Assembly: GCA_034669965.1 (NCBI GenBank)
Contig: JAXMOK010000001.1
Location: forward strand, 930,001 to 994,000
Origin: HXMU1420-13 sp034669965
Lineage (GTDB): Bacteria; Bacteroidota; Rhodothermia; Balneolales; Balneolaceae
DNA length: 64,000 bases
Reading direction: 5' to 3'
Shown one piece after another: positions 44,839 to 54,111 of this stretch (position 1 is its first letter; each line of letters starts with the position of its first letter). A model generated the notes under the pieces. It saw only the letters and a list, made by a program, of their open reading frames with translations, did not search any database and was not told the origin of the DNA. The position numbers and the translations under genes were made by a program.

Positions 44839-46570
44839 AGGTATCGGTTTCATTTATTTGCTGATTTTTGCTTTTGGATTGCTGTCTAGCGTTAAAGCGC
44901 AGGATATTACCGTAAGCGCTGCACTCACCGAAACGAATATCTTTGCCGGCGAGTCGGTACGCCTTGATGTGACCATTTCCGGTCAATCATTAAATTCGAT
45001 CGATCGTCCACAGATCCCGGAAACACCCGGACTTCGATGGCTTTCGGGTAGCACCAGCCAATCTACAAATTATTCGTACATCAATGGGCGCCCTTCGGTT
45101 TCTTACACGTATGGATACTCGTTTATTGCACAAAATCCGGGCACTTATACTTTTCCATCACTTTATATTGAGGTAAATGGCGAGCAGTTTCAGACCGAAA
45201 CAATTACCTTTAAAGTGCTCGATCCTGAAAATATCGATCAAAATAATGCTGCTCGTTCTCCCGATATTTATGTTCGATTAGAGCCCAGCAACGATAACCC
45301 TGTGGTTGGTGAACAGGTGATCGCAAACGTTGTTCTCTATTTTAAAAGCGAAGTAGAAGTTTCGTCCTATCAACCTTCGCCGGGCTGGAAAGCCGAAGGT
45401 TTTTGGAAAGAAGATTTAGAGAATCGCCAGCAAGCCCGAACTACCTCTACATTGATTAACGGAGTGCGCTATCAACGTGCAGTGTTGCTTCAGCAAGCTA
45501 TTTTTCCAACTAAATCGGGCGAACTAACACTCAGTCCTTTTGAAGTTGTTGTTCAGGTTCGAAAACGAAATCGCAGACGCGATATTTTTAGTTTCGGCTT
45601 AGGTCAGGAACGCATGGAGTTGAGTTCCTTACCAGTAAAAGTTACCGTTCGTCCTCTACCGGATGTGGATAATGCCGTATTTTCGGGCGCCGTTGGTAAG
45701 TTCGAAATCACACGAACGCTAGAGCCAAGTGAAGCCTTTGTTGGCGAAAGTGTGGAGATCAAGACCTCGATTTCCGGACAAGGCAATATCCCGCTAATCG
45801 TAAAACCGGAGTATAATTATCCGGAAGCTTTAGAATTGTACGATCCACAAGAAAGCTCATCCATAACAAGAAATAACCAGCAGATTGGCGGCACCAAAAC
45901 ATTTACCGACATTGTAATTGCACGCAACGAAGGTGAATATGTAATTCCGGAGCAACGTTTTGCTTACTACGACCCGGATTTAAAGCGCTATCGAAATATC
46001 ACATTACCAATGCTTACGCTCGAAGTAAAGCGCGATCCCCGTTTAGCGAATTCCACTACAACAGAGTACCGCTTTGAAATAACTCCGATGAGCGGACTCG
46101 CAAATTGGGTACCTACTTCTAAAAGCCATTTACATACCAAAACCTGGGTTTGGGTGCTGCTATTGTTGCCGATTGCAACTTTAGCAGGTGCCTTTGCTAT
46201 CCGTTCGTATACCGATCGAATGAATAACGACACCGCTTTTGCACGATCACAAAAAGCTAAAGAGAAAGCGTTCGAAACATTAAGTGACGCTGAGAAAACA
46301 GACGACATCAAAACCGGATATCATTTTATAGAAAAAGCGTTGGTTCAGTTCGTGACAGATAAATTGAATTTACCTCAAGCTGGTATGTCGATTCATGAAT
46401 TAAGCGACGCCATCGAAGAAAAAGGCGACCATGAGGCTGCAAAAGAATTAAAATGGTTGCTAGACAAATGTGAGACCATATCATACGCGCCAAACACCTC
46501 GCAAGAAGGATTGAATGCCGATATCGAACGGGCAAAAGCACTCATCAAAAAAGTGGGTAAAATCGCATGA
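44822..46570 (+). CDS. BatD-like oxygen-tolerance membrane protein
   Basis: A signal peptide (ending VKAQ) precedes two to three Ig-like beta domains (DITVSAALTETNIFAGESVR; DIYVRLEPSNDNPVVGEQVI; RTLEPSEAFVGESVEIKTSI), the repeated pattern that defines BatD, then a membrane helix (about residues 440-462: TWVWVLLLLPIATLAGAFAI) and a helical cytoplasmic tail. BatD proteins are inner-membrane proteins with periplasmic domains; the complex's exact role is unclear. It overlaps the preceding gene by 17 bp and the BatE-like gene by 4 bp. Confidence 0.88.
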   Translation: MIKTGKGIGFIYLLIFAFGLLSSVKAQDITVSAALTETNIFAGESVRLDVTISGQSLNSIDRPQIPETPGLRWLSGSTSQSTNYSYINGRPSVSYTYGYSFIAQNPGTYTFPSLYIEVNGEQFQTETITFKVLDPENIDQNNAARSPDIYVRLEPSNDNPVVGEQVIANVVLYFKSEVEVSSYQPSPGWKAEGFWKEDLENRQQARTTSTLINGVRYQRAVLLQQAIFPTKSGELTLSPFEVVVQVRKRNRRRDIFSFGLGQERMELSSLPVKVTVRPLPDVDNAVFSGAVGKFEITRTLEPSEAFVGESVEIKTSISGQGNIPLIVKPEYNYPEALELYDPQESSSITRNNQQIGGTKTFTDIVIARNEGEYVIPEQRFAYYDPDLKRYRNITLPMLTLEVKRDPRLANSTTTEYRFEITPMSGLANWVPTSKSHLHTKTWVWVLLLLPIATLAGAFAIRSYTDRMNNDTAFARSQKAKEKAFETLSDAEKTDDIKTGYHFIEKALVQFVTDKLNLPQAGMSIHELSDAIEEKGDHEAAKELKWLLDKCETISYAPNTSQEGLNADIERAKALIKKVGKIA

Positions 46571-47337
46571 GAATACCGGCACTTCTACTTTGTTTGATTT
46601 GGTTGGTAGGATCAACCGACGCTTCGGCTCGACAAAATGCACAGATTATGTTTGATCAGGCGAATACCCTGCTCGAAGAAAATGATTTTATGGGTGCACT
46701 CGATTCCTATCGCAATATTGTAGAAATCGGAGAAGTTTCCGGTCCGTTATTTTTAAACATGGGCATTGCAGCTATGGAAGTCGACTCGATGGGGCTTGCT
46801 AAATATTATTTTCTTAAAGCTCAGCGTTTTTCGGTAACGGAAGAAAAAGCTGCCGAAGCTCTTGATTACGTATCCTCTCAGTTTAGCAGGCAATCAGCCA
46901 TTCTGCCAAAATTGCCTTGGGATCGGGCTGTTGATCGACTTAAAATAGAAGTGGGTGCTACTTTAATTTTTATTCTAGGCTTTGGTATGATTTCGATTTC
47001 AGTGATTGTGATCATACTCAGCTGGTTCAACAAAGTGTCTATCCCGCGTAAAAACACCGTAATCGGAACCGCCACGGCATTAAGCATATTTATCGTTTCT
47101 CTAGCTTTTTATGTTGATTATGTGGACCAGCGTTATAAAGAAGGTGTTATTATCGATAAAGAAATTCCGGTTCGATCTGAACCCAACGAAAATGCCGATT
47201 TGGTAAGTATCGCCTACGAAGGATATTCAATTACTGTGGATGCTTTTAGTAGTGAAAAAGCCGATGGATGGTATTACATTCGTCTTGGAAACGGGCAATT
47301 CGGGTGGGTAAAAACACCCGGTTCGAAATTACTTTAA
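46567..47337 (+). CDS. BatE-like TPR/SH3 membrane protein
   Basis: The ATGA overlap with the BatD gene marks coupling. After a signal peptide (to about residue 21, ASA) come TPR helices (FDQANTLLEENDFMGALDSY, GPLFLNMGIAAMEVDSMGLA), two membrane helices (about 135-180), and a bacterial SH3 domain (IPVRSEPNENADLVSIAYEG ... GWYYIRLGNGQFGWV). This domain order is that of BatE. The SH3 part probably binds cell-wall peptides in the periplasm. It closes the operon. Confidence 0.88.
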   Translation: MRIPALLLCLIWLVGSTDASARQNAQIMFDQANTLLEENDFMGALDSYRNIVEIGEVSGPLFLNMGIAAMEVDSMGLAKYYFLKAQRFSVTEEKAAEALDYVSSQFSRQSAILPKLPWDRAVDRLKIEVGATLIFILGFGMISISVIVIILSWFNKVSIPRKNTVIGTATALSIFIVSLAFYVDYVDQRYKEGVIIDKEIPVRSEPNENADLVSIAYEGYSITVDAFSSEKADGWYYIRLGNGQFGWVKTPGSKLL

Positions 47338-47357
47338 CGTTTTAAAACCAAATTATC

Positions 47358-48731
47358 ATGAGCAAGTCGCAAGTTTACATCGACGCCAACCAGCAAAAAT
47401 TTTTAGACGAACTTTTTGAATTGCTTCGCATCCCTAGCGTAAGTACAGACTCTTCTAAAAAAGGTGATATCCAAAAAGCGGCGAATTTCTTGCTCGGTCA
47501 GTTGAAATCGTTGAATTTGAGTCGGGTTGAGTTGTTTGAGACGCCAGGCAATCCTATCGTTTACGGCGAGCATTGTCCACACAACGATAAGCCAACGGTA
47601 CTAATATATGGCCATTACGATGTGCAGCCTTCCGATCCCGATGATCTTTGGGACACCCCTGCTTTTGAGCCAACAGTAAAAGATGGAAACATATATGCGC
47701 GTGGTGCCAGCGATGATAAAGGTCAGGCCTACACCCACGTGAAAGCATTGGAATCGTTTGTAAAATCGGGCGAGGAAATTCCAGTTAACGTAAAAATTAT
47801 TCTGGAAGGGGAAGAAGAAATTGGATCACCAAATTTGGTACCGTTTATCAATCAGCATAAAGATATGCTTACCTGCGATATGGTGTTGATTTCTGACACT
47901 TCTATGTTTGGTAAAGATCAGCCTTCGATCACCTATGGCCTGCGCGGACTTGCGTATATGGAAGTGGAAGTGGTTGGGCCAAATCGTGATTTACACTCTG
48001 GCGTGTATGGTGGTGCGGTTGAAAATCCGTTGAATGTGCTGTGCGAGATGATCGCCAAGATGAAAGACGAAAACGGCGTGATTCAAATTCCTGGTTTTTA
48101 TGATACAGTTATTCCATTGACTAAAGCCGATCGAGAAGCATCTGCAGCTCTACCATTCGATGAAGAAGCTTATAAAAAATCGCTCGATATTGATGCTGTT
48201 CACGGCGAAAAAGGCTATACAACTCTAGAACGAGCTTCTGCACGCCCAACGCTTGATGTGAATGGAATTTGGGGCGGTTACACCGGCGAGGGCGCCAAGA
48301 CAGTGCTTCCATCCAAAGCGAACGCGAAAATCAGTATGCGATTGGTGCCTGATCAAGACCCAAAAGAAATCGCGAAATTGTTCACCGAATATTTCCATTC
48401 GATTGCTCCTGACACAGTAAAAGTGAAGGTAACCGAGCATCATGGCGGACATGCATCCATTACCAATTTAGACTTCTACGGACTTAAAGCAGCCGCTAAA
48501 GCTTTCGAGGATGTGTTCGAAAAAGAGGTGCTGTTTTCACGAGAAGGCGGCTCCATTCCAATAGTTGCTGATTTCAAGAAAATACTTGGTGTAGAATCCA
48601 TTCTTATGGGATTTGGATTGACGAGTGATGCGATTCACTCGCCAAACGAGAAATTCTCGATACAAGATTTCCACCGTGGCATTAAGACTTCAGCAAGGTT
48701 TTTTGAGTTGCTACCTGAGTATGTTGATTAA
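47358..48731 (+). CDS. M20-family dipeptidase/metallopeptidase
   Basis: The zinc ligands of the M20 family are visible: His and Asp in IYGHYDVQP, the bridging Asp in RGASDDKGQ, the Glu pair in EGEEEIGSPN, Asp in LISDTSM, and the C-terminal His in SDAIHSPNEKFS. A dimerisation domain with DLHSGVYGG lies in the middle. The length of 457 residues matches cytosolic dipeptidases of this group. It lies 20 bp after the BatE-like gene and may be read through from it. Substrate specificity is not predictable. Confidence 0.93.
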   Translation: MSKSQVYIDANQQKFLDELFELLRIPSVSTDSSKKGDIQKAANFLLGQLKSLNLSRVELFETPGNPIVYGEHCPHNDKPTVLIYGHYDVQPSDPDDLWDTPAFEPTVKDGNIYARGASDDKGQAYTHVKALESFVKSGEEIPVNVKIILEGEEEIGSPNLVPFINQHKDMLTCDMVLISDTSMFGKDQPSITYGLRGLAYMEVEVVGPNRDLHSGVYGGAVENPLNVLCEMIAKMKDENGVIQIPGFYDTVIPLTKADREASAALPFDEEAYKKSLDIDAVHGEKGYTTLERASARPTLDVNGIWGGYTGEGAKTVLPSKANAKISMRLVPDQDPKEIAKLFTEYFHSIAPDTVKVKVTEHHGGHASITNLDFYGLKAAAKAFEDVFEKEVLFSREGGSIPIVADFKKILGVESILMGFGLTSDAIHSPNEKFSIQDFHRGIKTSARFFELLPEYVD

Positions 48732-48752
48732 TAATTGAAATCTGTATAATGA

Positions 48753-48782
48753 ATTCTCTCCCAAATAGTTAGCTGAGAGAAT
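48753..48782 (+). terminator. Weak terminator-like hairpin after the M20 gene
   Basis: An 8-bp inverted repeat ATTCTCTC/GAGAGAAT encloses 14 nt and is followed by ATTTTAAAA rather than a clean T-run. It may end the Bat-M20 transcript; confidence is limited by the tail. Confidence 0.35.
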
Positions 48783-48812
48783 GCATTTTAAAACAATCAT
48801 ATTATACACTCG

Positions 48813-49211
48813 ATGGCCAATCAAATTTTTGTAAACGTACACGTAGCTGATTTATCAAAATCCAGAGCTTTTTATGAAACTCTCGGTTTTTCTATCAACG
48901 AGCAATTTTCTGATGAAACTGCTGCTTGTGTAGTGATTTCCGATCACATTTTTGTGATGTTACTTACTCACGATAAATTCAGTCAGTTTACTTCAAAACA
49001 AATTTCTGATGCACATAAAACTGCCGAAGTTCTGAATGCTTTATCTATCGATTCGAAAGAAGAAGTAAATCGAATGGCTGATGCTGCATTGAAAGCCGGT
49101 GGCACTGAAGGCAAGTCACAAGATCATGGTTTTATGTACTCACGATCATTCGCTGATCTGGATGGACACATTTGGGAATTAGTTTGGATGGACATGAGCG
49201 CAATGGGGTGA
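48813..49211 (+). CDS. VOC-superfamily (glyoxalase/bleomycin-resistance-like) protein
   Basis: Two beta-alpha-beta-beta-beta modules (FVNVHVADLSKSRAFYETLG and SRSFADLDGHIWELVWMD) define the vicinal-oxygen-chelate fold. Metal ligands could include the early His and the Glu in HIWELVW. The closest general type is the uncharacterised lactoylglutathione-lyase-like group common in Bacteroidota and Proteobacteria; the reaction is unknown. It is monocistronic. Confidence 0.87.
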   Translation: MANQIFVNVHVADLSKSRAFYETLGFSINEQFSDETAACVVISDHIFVMLLTHDKFSQFTSKQISDAHKTAEVLNALSIDSKEEVNRMADAALKAGGTEGKSQDHGFMYSRSFADLDGHIWELVWMDMSAMG

Positions 49212-49262
49212 GCTTCCTTTTAGCACTTACAGGAAAGCAACTCGCTACACATTCGGATTTAT

Positions 49263-49296
49263 ACTAATTGTTGATTAGTGGTGATTTATTTATCAC
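49263..49296. promoter_or_regulatory. Two adjacent dyads upstream of the toxin-antitoxin pair
   Basis: ACTAAT-TGTTG-ATTAGT (49263-49279) and GTGAT-6 nt-ATCAC (49281-49296) are perfect inverted repeats side by side, 40-70 bp before the antitoxin start. Toxin-antitoxin operons are usually repressed by antitoxin or complex binding to such dyads. Function is inferred from position and symmetry. Confidence 0.5.
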
Positions 49297-49334
49297 TTTG
49301 ATTATTTAACGGCGGGAAAAAAGTAAAAAATTCA

Positions 49335-49574
49335 ATGACTGTTAAAAAAAAGCTCATAGAATTAATAAACGATGTTCAAGATGAACGTGTGTTGGAATCG
49401 TATTATCAATTATTAAAACCATTGCACGATCAAACTTTAGGTGCTAACTGGTCTAAATTAAATACTGAAGAATTGGATGAGCTTTTGATCTCTTATGATG
49501 AAAGTTTTAATTCCGATAATTTAGTCTCCCATTCTTCTGTAATGGAAAAAGCAACAAAGTGGGACGACAAATAG
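49335..49574 (+). CDS. Putative antitoxin of a ParE/RelE-type module
   Basis: The 79-residue acidic, helical protein (KKKLIELINDVQDERVLESY ... NTEELDELLISYDESFNSDN) has no recognised domain, but its size, charge and position fit the antitoxin class that accompanies RelE/ParE toxins in Bacteroidota. The stop codon lies 16 bp inside the toxin gene. It lacks an obvious ribbon-helix-helix, so DNA binding is not certain. Two dyads lie upstream. Confidence 0.65.
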   Translation: MTVKKKLIELINDVQDERVLESYYQLLKPLHDQTLGANWSKLNTEELDELLISYDESFNSDNLVSHSSVMEKATKWDDK

Positions 49575-49855
49575 TATGGACGAAACGAGCTTCAGAGAAA
49601 TTTGAGGCTATTCAACGCTTTTTAATAGCAGAATGGAGTGAAAAGGTCTGCATTGCTTTTGTTAAACGTACCGATACAATTCTAAAACAACTTTCAGACT
49701 TTCCGACCTTAGGAACATTAGAAAACCAAGCATTAGAAATTCATGCTATTGTATTGAGCAAACATAACACTCTATTTTATCGATTTGATGAAAACCGAAT
49801 TTATGTGTTAAACATATTTGATACTCGCCAATCTCCGCAAAAAAAGAAGTATTAA
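49559..49855 (+). CDS. RelE/ParE-family toxin
   Basis: The 98-residue protein has the ParE-like pattern: IVWTKRASEKFEAIQRFL at the start, a central helix (VKRTDTILKQLSDFPTLG), then beta strands AIVLSKHNTLFYRFDENRIYVLNIFDTRQSP. The GTG start overlaps the antitoxin gene by 16 bp, so the two are translationally coupled. ParE toxins poison gyrase and RelE toxins cleave mRNA; which applies is not clear from sequence. Downstream, a 20-bp perfect palindrome may end the transcript. Confidence 0.82.
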   Translation: MGRQIVWTKRASEKFEAIQRFLIAEWSEKVCIAFVKRTDTILKQLSDFPTLGTLENQALEIHAIVLSKHNTLFYRFDENRIYVLNIFDTRQSPQKKKY

Positions 49856-49881
49856 GGAAGTCTCAACTTCAATCTTAGTAA

Positions 49882-49901
49882 GGACAATTCATGAATTGTC
49901 C
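49882..49901. repeat. 20-bp perfect palindrome, copy 1 of a dispersed motif
   Basis: GGACAATTCATGAATTGTCC reads the same on both strands and is followed by CTTTTCT, so it may act as a terminator hairpin for the toxin gene. Related copies occur at 60826-60846 and 62592-62609. Confidence 0.7.
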
Positions 49902-49962
49902 CTTTTCTCCTATAACATGGCTTTCTAATTAAGAAGCATATCCTCATAATAAAGCTCGAACC

Positions 49963-51435
49963 CTAAAACTCCTGCTCGTATTCAATAGGTCGATTCGCCT
50001 CGAAATCATACAGAGTTAGCTGGCGTAGATTATAATATCCTTGCCAATAACGGCGAAGTGCCTGAATGTAATTTTGAGTGGCTCGATCTTTTTCACTTTG
50101 GGCGATAAACAAGTTGGTGATGTCAATCTTGCCGATGAGGTACCTGTTTTTTGCTACATCGTAACGCCGGGCTGCAATATCATTCGAAATACGTGCCAAC
50201 TCCACCTGATCCCGAAGCTGCAAAAACTCCCGAACGGTACTACGCACACTCAACTCGAACTGTAGTTTTTGATAAGCTATTGTATTGGCCGTTTCCTGCT
50301 GTTGATTTCTAGCTGATCGAATCTCGGCTTTATTTTTACCCCAATTAAAAATCGGAATCTCGAAACCCACTGTAAAGAATTGTCTGTTTTCAGGATCCTC
50401 GTAAAGCTCCGATATCTCTGGGGAAGATTGATTCAATCCATAACTGGCTCTTACGTTGGCTGAGAATCCTGTGTTTTTAACCGCCTGATCATAGGCTTGA
50501 TCTGCCAATATGCGATTCAAATCAAACAACAAACTGGTGGAGTTATTTTCGGTTGCCAAACGCTGAGCTTTATCTACGTCTACATCAAAAGGTTGAGCTA
50601 CATCCGGAACCGTTATTTCGATGTCTTCGGCGTCATCCAGCCCAAGTAGCGCTTTAAAGTTCTCGATCGCACGTTCGTAATTCAGAGTAGCCGTTGTAAA
50701 CGAAGCCCGTGCATTTCTAAACTCCAATTCACTTTGCAGCAATTCGTTTTCAGCGATACTTCCAACCTGAAATCGACCTTGCGAGATGTTAAAAATGGAA
50801 TCATTTACCATAACATTAAACTCGGCCGCTTCCACATTTATCCGTGAGAGCAACAAGTTGAAATAGCTTTCGGTAACCGTGGTAGACAACTCCTCCATGT
50901 CCTCCACATATTGCTTTTTTGCAATCTTAAAGCGTAGTGGCTCCGTTTTATTCTGCCATTTCAAGCTGTTGAATTGAAACAACGGTTGATTGACGCTTGC
51001 CACCAATGGAGTGCTTTGCCACAAATACGTATTTTCGCCGGTAAATATTCCAAGCTTTGTAATCCCTGACGAAAGTGACAACCGTCCACCCGTTGGCAGA
51101 ATATTCTGATCGATGGACAAAGCCGCCGAAGCCTCGGATTGTGTTCTGGATGAAAAGGTTACGGTACCGTCGTCTAGTACATTCGAAAAAATAGATTTGT
51201 TATAATTTGGAGCATCGCCGGAAAGGCTCAAACTCGGATATAAATCAGCTCTAAAAGATGAGTATCTCCATTTAGCCGATAGTACAGAAAAGCGTGCAGC
51301 CCTCGAAAGCGGACTATTTTGCTTGGCATATTCAATACTCGATTCCAGAGTAAATACCGAAGACTGTGCCGATGTTTGGGATGAAAATCCCCCAATGAGA
51401 ATTCCTAGTAAAACGTAAAGTGTAGATTTATTCAT
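49963..51435 (-). CDS. TolC-family outer-membrane channel
   Basis: A signal peptide (ending TSAQ, about residue 24) is followed by two outer-membrane-efflux repeats with long helices (QVELARISNDIAARRYDVAK; ATTQ-type turns) and the C-terminal motif KNRYLIGKIDITNLFIAQSE. It would be the outer-membrane exit duct for the MacA/MacB-like pair upstream. It overlaps the permease gene by 8 bp. It is a different branch from the TolC protein at 25157 (similar length, low similarity by eye). Confidence 0.92.
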   Translation of the reverse strand: MNKSTLYVLLGILIGGFSSQTSAQSSVFTLESSIEYAKQNSPLSRAARFSVLSAKWRYSSFRADLYPSLSLSGDAPNYNKSIFSNVLDDGTVTFSSRTQSEASAALSIDQNILPTGGRLSLSSGITKLGIFTGENTYLWQSTPLVASVNQPLFQFNSLKWQNKTEPLRFKIAKKQYVEDMEELSTTVTESYFNLLLSRINVEAAEFNVMVNDSIFNISQGRFQVGSIAENELLQSELEFRNARASFTTATLNYERAIENFKALLGLDDAEDIEITVPDVAQPFDVDVDKAQRLATENNSTSLLFDLNRILADQAYDQAVKNTGFSANVRASYGLNQSSPEISELYEDPENRQFFTVGFEIPIFNWGKNKAEIRSARNQQQETANTIAYQKLQFELSVRSTVREFLQLRDQVELARISNDIAARRYDVAKNRYLIGKIDITNLFIAQSEKDRATQNYIQALRRYWQGYYNLRQLTLYDFEANRPIEYEQEF

Positions 51436-52783
51436 GGCGTAAAGCGTGTACCGGATCTTGTTGTGCTGCTCGTTTCGCCGGGAAATACCCGAATGTTATG
51501 CCTATCAATGATGCAACCCCGAACGAAATGAAAATCGACATGGGTGTTACAATGGTTTTGATATCGGCGGTGTATTCGATGGCAATCCCGAAGCCTATCC
51601 CCAAAATGATTCCCAGTATGCCGCCCGTAATGCTAATGGTTAGTGCCTCGGTTAAAAACTGAAGCTCGATGTCTTTTTTCTGCGCACCAACAGCCATCCG
51701 AACCCCGATTTCGCGATAGCGTTCAACCACCGAAGCCAGCATGATATTCATAATTCCGATTCCGCCCACAATCAACGAAATGGAAGCAATGGAGGATAGC
51801 ACGATGTTGAAAATTCTTTTGGTGCGCTGTTCCTGCTGGAGAAGTTGCTCGGGCACGATGATTTCGAAGTCGATTACGCCGTTGTGTCGACGTGCAAGCA
51901 TCCGCGCGAGAACATCCGCGATAGATGCACTGAATTTGGTGTCCGTCACTGTTACAATCAACTTATCCAATTGATGATAGTTTTCATCAACGGCTTCTTC
52001 TTCACCACCTCCTCCAAACATAAACACCCGCATCCCACTACCAGCTGTCAGGTCAAGATCATCTTTGGTGATGAGTCCACGGTTTTTAAACCTGAGTAAA
52101 ATAGTTGAAGCCGGAGAAAATATATCAAGGTTATAATTTCGAATCCCCAAGCTTTCGATGTTTTCGGTACTCAACTCTTTTCGCTCCAGAACACCAACAA
52201 CCGTTAGCCAGATATTCCCCACCTTAATTTGTTGCCCAATGGGATCATCGCCGGCAAAAAATTTTGCCCGCACATCTGAGCCGATAATACAAACCGACGC
52301 TGAGTTCTCGACTTGCTGCGAAGTAAAAGTAGTTCCACTTTGCAGATTAAAATTATTGATCTGAAAATAATCTTCCGTTACACCTACCACTTTACCGGTT
52401 CTAATTCTCCCACTTCGGATAAATGTAGTTTCAAATACAATTTCTGGACTAATAAACTCAATCTCAGGAATTACATTTTTAATGCTATATAGGTCTTGTA
52501 GGTTAAGTCCCGGAGAGTATTTCAACTGCTCTCCATTAGAAGGAGAATCGGAGGATAGATCAGCTTCAAACTGTTCCATCACAGGTTGAATGATCACATT
52601 ATTGGTGCCAAGCAATTCCATCTGGGCTAATATCTCTTGTTGTGCACCAGTACCAATTGCGAGCATCGCAATTACAGAAGCCACCCCGAAAATAATCCCT
52701 AAAGAAGTAAGTAAAGCTCTTAGTTTGTTTCGTTGAATTGCTTCGATTGCAATTTCATAGTTGTAGAATATCTTTTGCAGCAA
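51428..52783 (-). CDS. MacB-like ABC transporter permease
   Basis: The MacB periplasmic core (about residues 20-280) and the FtsX-type membrane domain (about 325-451: IASISLIVGGIGIMNIMLAS, VVERYREIGVRMAVGAQKKD) are both recognisable; the N-terminus AIEAIQRNKLRALLTSLGII is typical. Four helices are present. The nucleotide-binding domain found in MacB itself is missing from this polypeptide and no ATPase gene is in the operon. The start codon is TTG. It lies 14 bp after the adaptor gene. Confidence 0.9.
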   Translation of the reverse strand: MLQKIFYNYEIAIEAIQRNKLRALLTSLGIIFGVASVIAMLAIGTGAQQEILAQMELLGTNNVIIQPVMEQFEADLSSDSPSNGEQLKYSPGLNLQDLYSIKNVIPEIEFISPEIVFETTFIRSGRIRTGKVVGVTEDYFQINNFNLQSGTTFTSQQVENSASVCIIGSDVRAKFFAGDDPIGQQIKVGNIWLTVVGVLERKELSTENIESLGIRNYNLDIFSPASTILLRFKNRGLITKDDLDLTAGSGMRVFMFGGGGEEEAVDENYHQLDKLIVTVTDTKFSASIADVLARMLARRHNGVIDFEIIVPEQLLQQEQRTKRIFNIVLSSIASISLIVGGIGIMNIMLASVVERYREIGVRMAVGAQKKDIELQFLTEALTISITGGILGIILGIGFGIAIEYTADIKTIVTPMSIFISFGVASLIGITFGYFPAKRAAQQDPVHALRHE

Positions 52784-52796
52784 AGTAGCTCCTTAC

Positions 52797-54056
52797 TTAA
52801 CGGTTTGTAAATGAATCGCTAAGCATTGCTCGCTCAATTCCAGAAGTGTCTTCAGGAACGGTAAGAAATAGCTCATCGGTTTCTGCTACACCACGATGTA
52901 TAATTACCGCATTTTCGTTCATCGCTCCCAGTTCAACCTGTTGCATAATGGTTGAAACTCCGCTCTTTTTAAACACATAGTTAAGCGAATCTACCGTATG
53001 CACAGCTTCAAGTAGTGTAAACAAAACGTCTTCAAACGTATCAATGATGATGCGATTGCTTGTGGTCATAGCAGGTCGCAACAGGCTATCACTTTCATTC
53101 ACCTCTATTACTACTTCGAATACTTTCGAATCGTAATTTTTACGTTGCTCGCCAATATTGGCTACATCAACAACAAAACCTGTTAGTTTTTTATCAGCAA
53201 CAGCATCAAGCCCAAGCACAACATGTTGCCCAACTTCTATTTTCTGTATATCAACCTCGTTAATGTATGTTACCGATTCCATCACCGAAAAATCAGGCAA
53301 TTCGGCCACTACCGGATTCCAAGCACTTACTTGACCGCCTTCGGTTACTTTAGCTCCATCCCAGTTACGGCGATAGATTAACATCCCCTGATCTGGCGCA
53401 TAAATCGTAAACTGATTCATCAGATCCCTAATTTTAGTGAGCTCATTCTGGCGTTTTGCCAGTTCCGCTTCAACTTCACTGAGCTTGGCTTCCGCTTGTT
53501 TTACTTTGGTTTGATAATTCTTGGTTTCCTGAGCCAGCTGACGTTTAGCCCTGTCTAATTCGATTTCGGCTTGCCGTTGCACAGCAGGTGATTCATATTT
53601 TGACTGATCTACGGCTATTTCTCGCTCTTCTAACGCGAACGTTAGGTTGATAAGATTATCCCGAGCTTGCGAAAGTTCTAAGGTGCTATCGAGCTGAGCT
53701 TGTGTTACCTGCGATTGTGCAGATTGAAGATCGAGCTGAACATCCTGCATTTTTCCCATAATCTCTGATCGATCCAACTCGGCGATAAAGTCGCCTTCTT
53801 TTACGAGGCTTCCTTCCGGAATCAAGCGCTGAATGGTCATGTTATTTATGCGAAATTCACGAATACCTTGCGGCCCCATAATTTCTTTCGAATTCTTTGC
53901 CCGGAGCTCTCCGGTGGTTACCACATCAACAACAAATTCACCAACCGACGGTTTCACAAACAAATCAGAGGTGCCGGTTTCTCCAGAGCTATTCACAAAC
54001 CAAACCCCAACGATGATAATGGCAACCCCTATTGCTACAATTAACTGTTTCTTCAT
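52797..54056 (-). CDS. MacA/HlyD-like periplasmic adaptor
   Basis: An N-terminal membrane helix (about residues 3-22: KQLIVAIGVAIIIVGVWFVN) anchors the protein. Barrel-sandwich halves (about 40-100 and 215-260; LIPEGSLVKEGDFIAELD, TIYAPDQGMLIYRRNW region) flank a long coiled-coil hairpin (about 105-215) of alternating Gln, Glu, Leu. Beta-barrel and membrane-proximal domains follow. It heads the operon adaptor-permease-TolC and would bridge the inner and outer membrane parts. An inverted repeat at 54112-54130 lies upstream. Confidence 0.9.
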   Translation of the reverse strand: MKKQLIVAIGVAIIIVGVWFVNSSGETGTSDLFVKPSVGEFVVDVVTTGELRAKNSKEIMGPQGIREFRINNMTIQRLIPEGSLVKEGDFIAELDRSEIMGKMQDVQLDLQSAQSQVTQAQLDSTLELSQARDNLINLTFALEEREIAVDQSKYESPAVQRQAEIELDRAKRQLAQETKNYQTKVKQAEAKLSEVEAELAKRQNELTKIRDLMNQFTIYAPDQGMLIYRRNWDGAKVTEGGQVSAWNPVVAELPDFSVMESVTYINEVDIQKIEVGQHVVLGLDAVADKKLTGFVVDVANIGEQRKNYDSKVFEVVIEVNESDSLLRPAMTTSNRIIIDTFEDVLFTLLEAVHTVDSLNYVFKKSGVSTIMQQVELGAMNENAVIIHRGVAETDELFLTVPEDTSGIERAMLSDSFTNR

Positions 54057-54111
54057 AATAAGTAAGAATTTACTTGTATTTTTATTTCCCGAATATTTCT
54101 AAAGTCTATAT

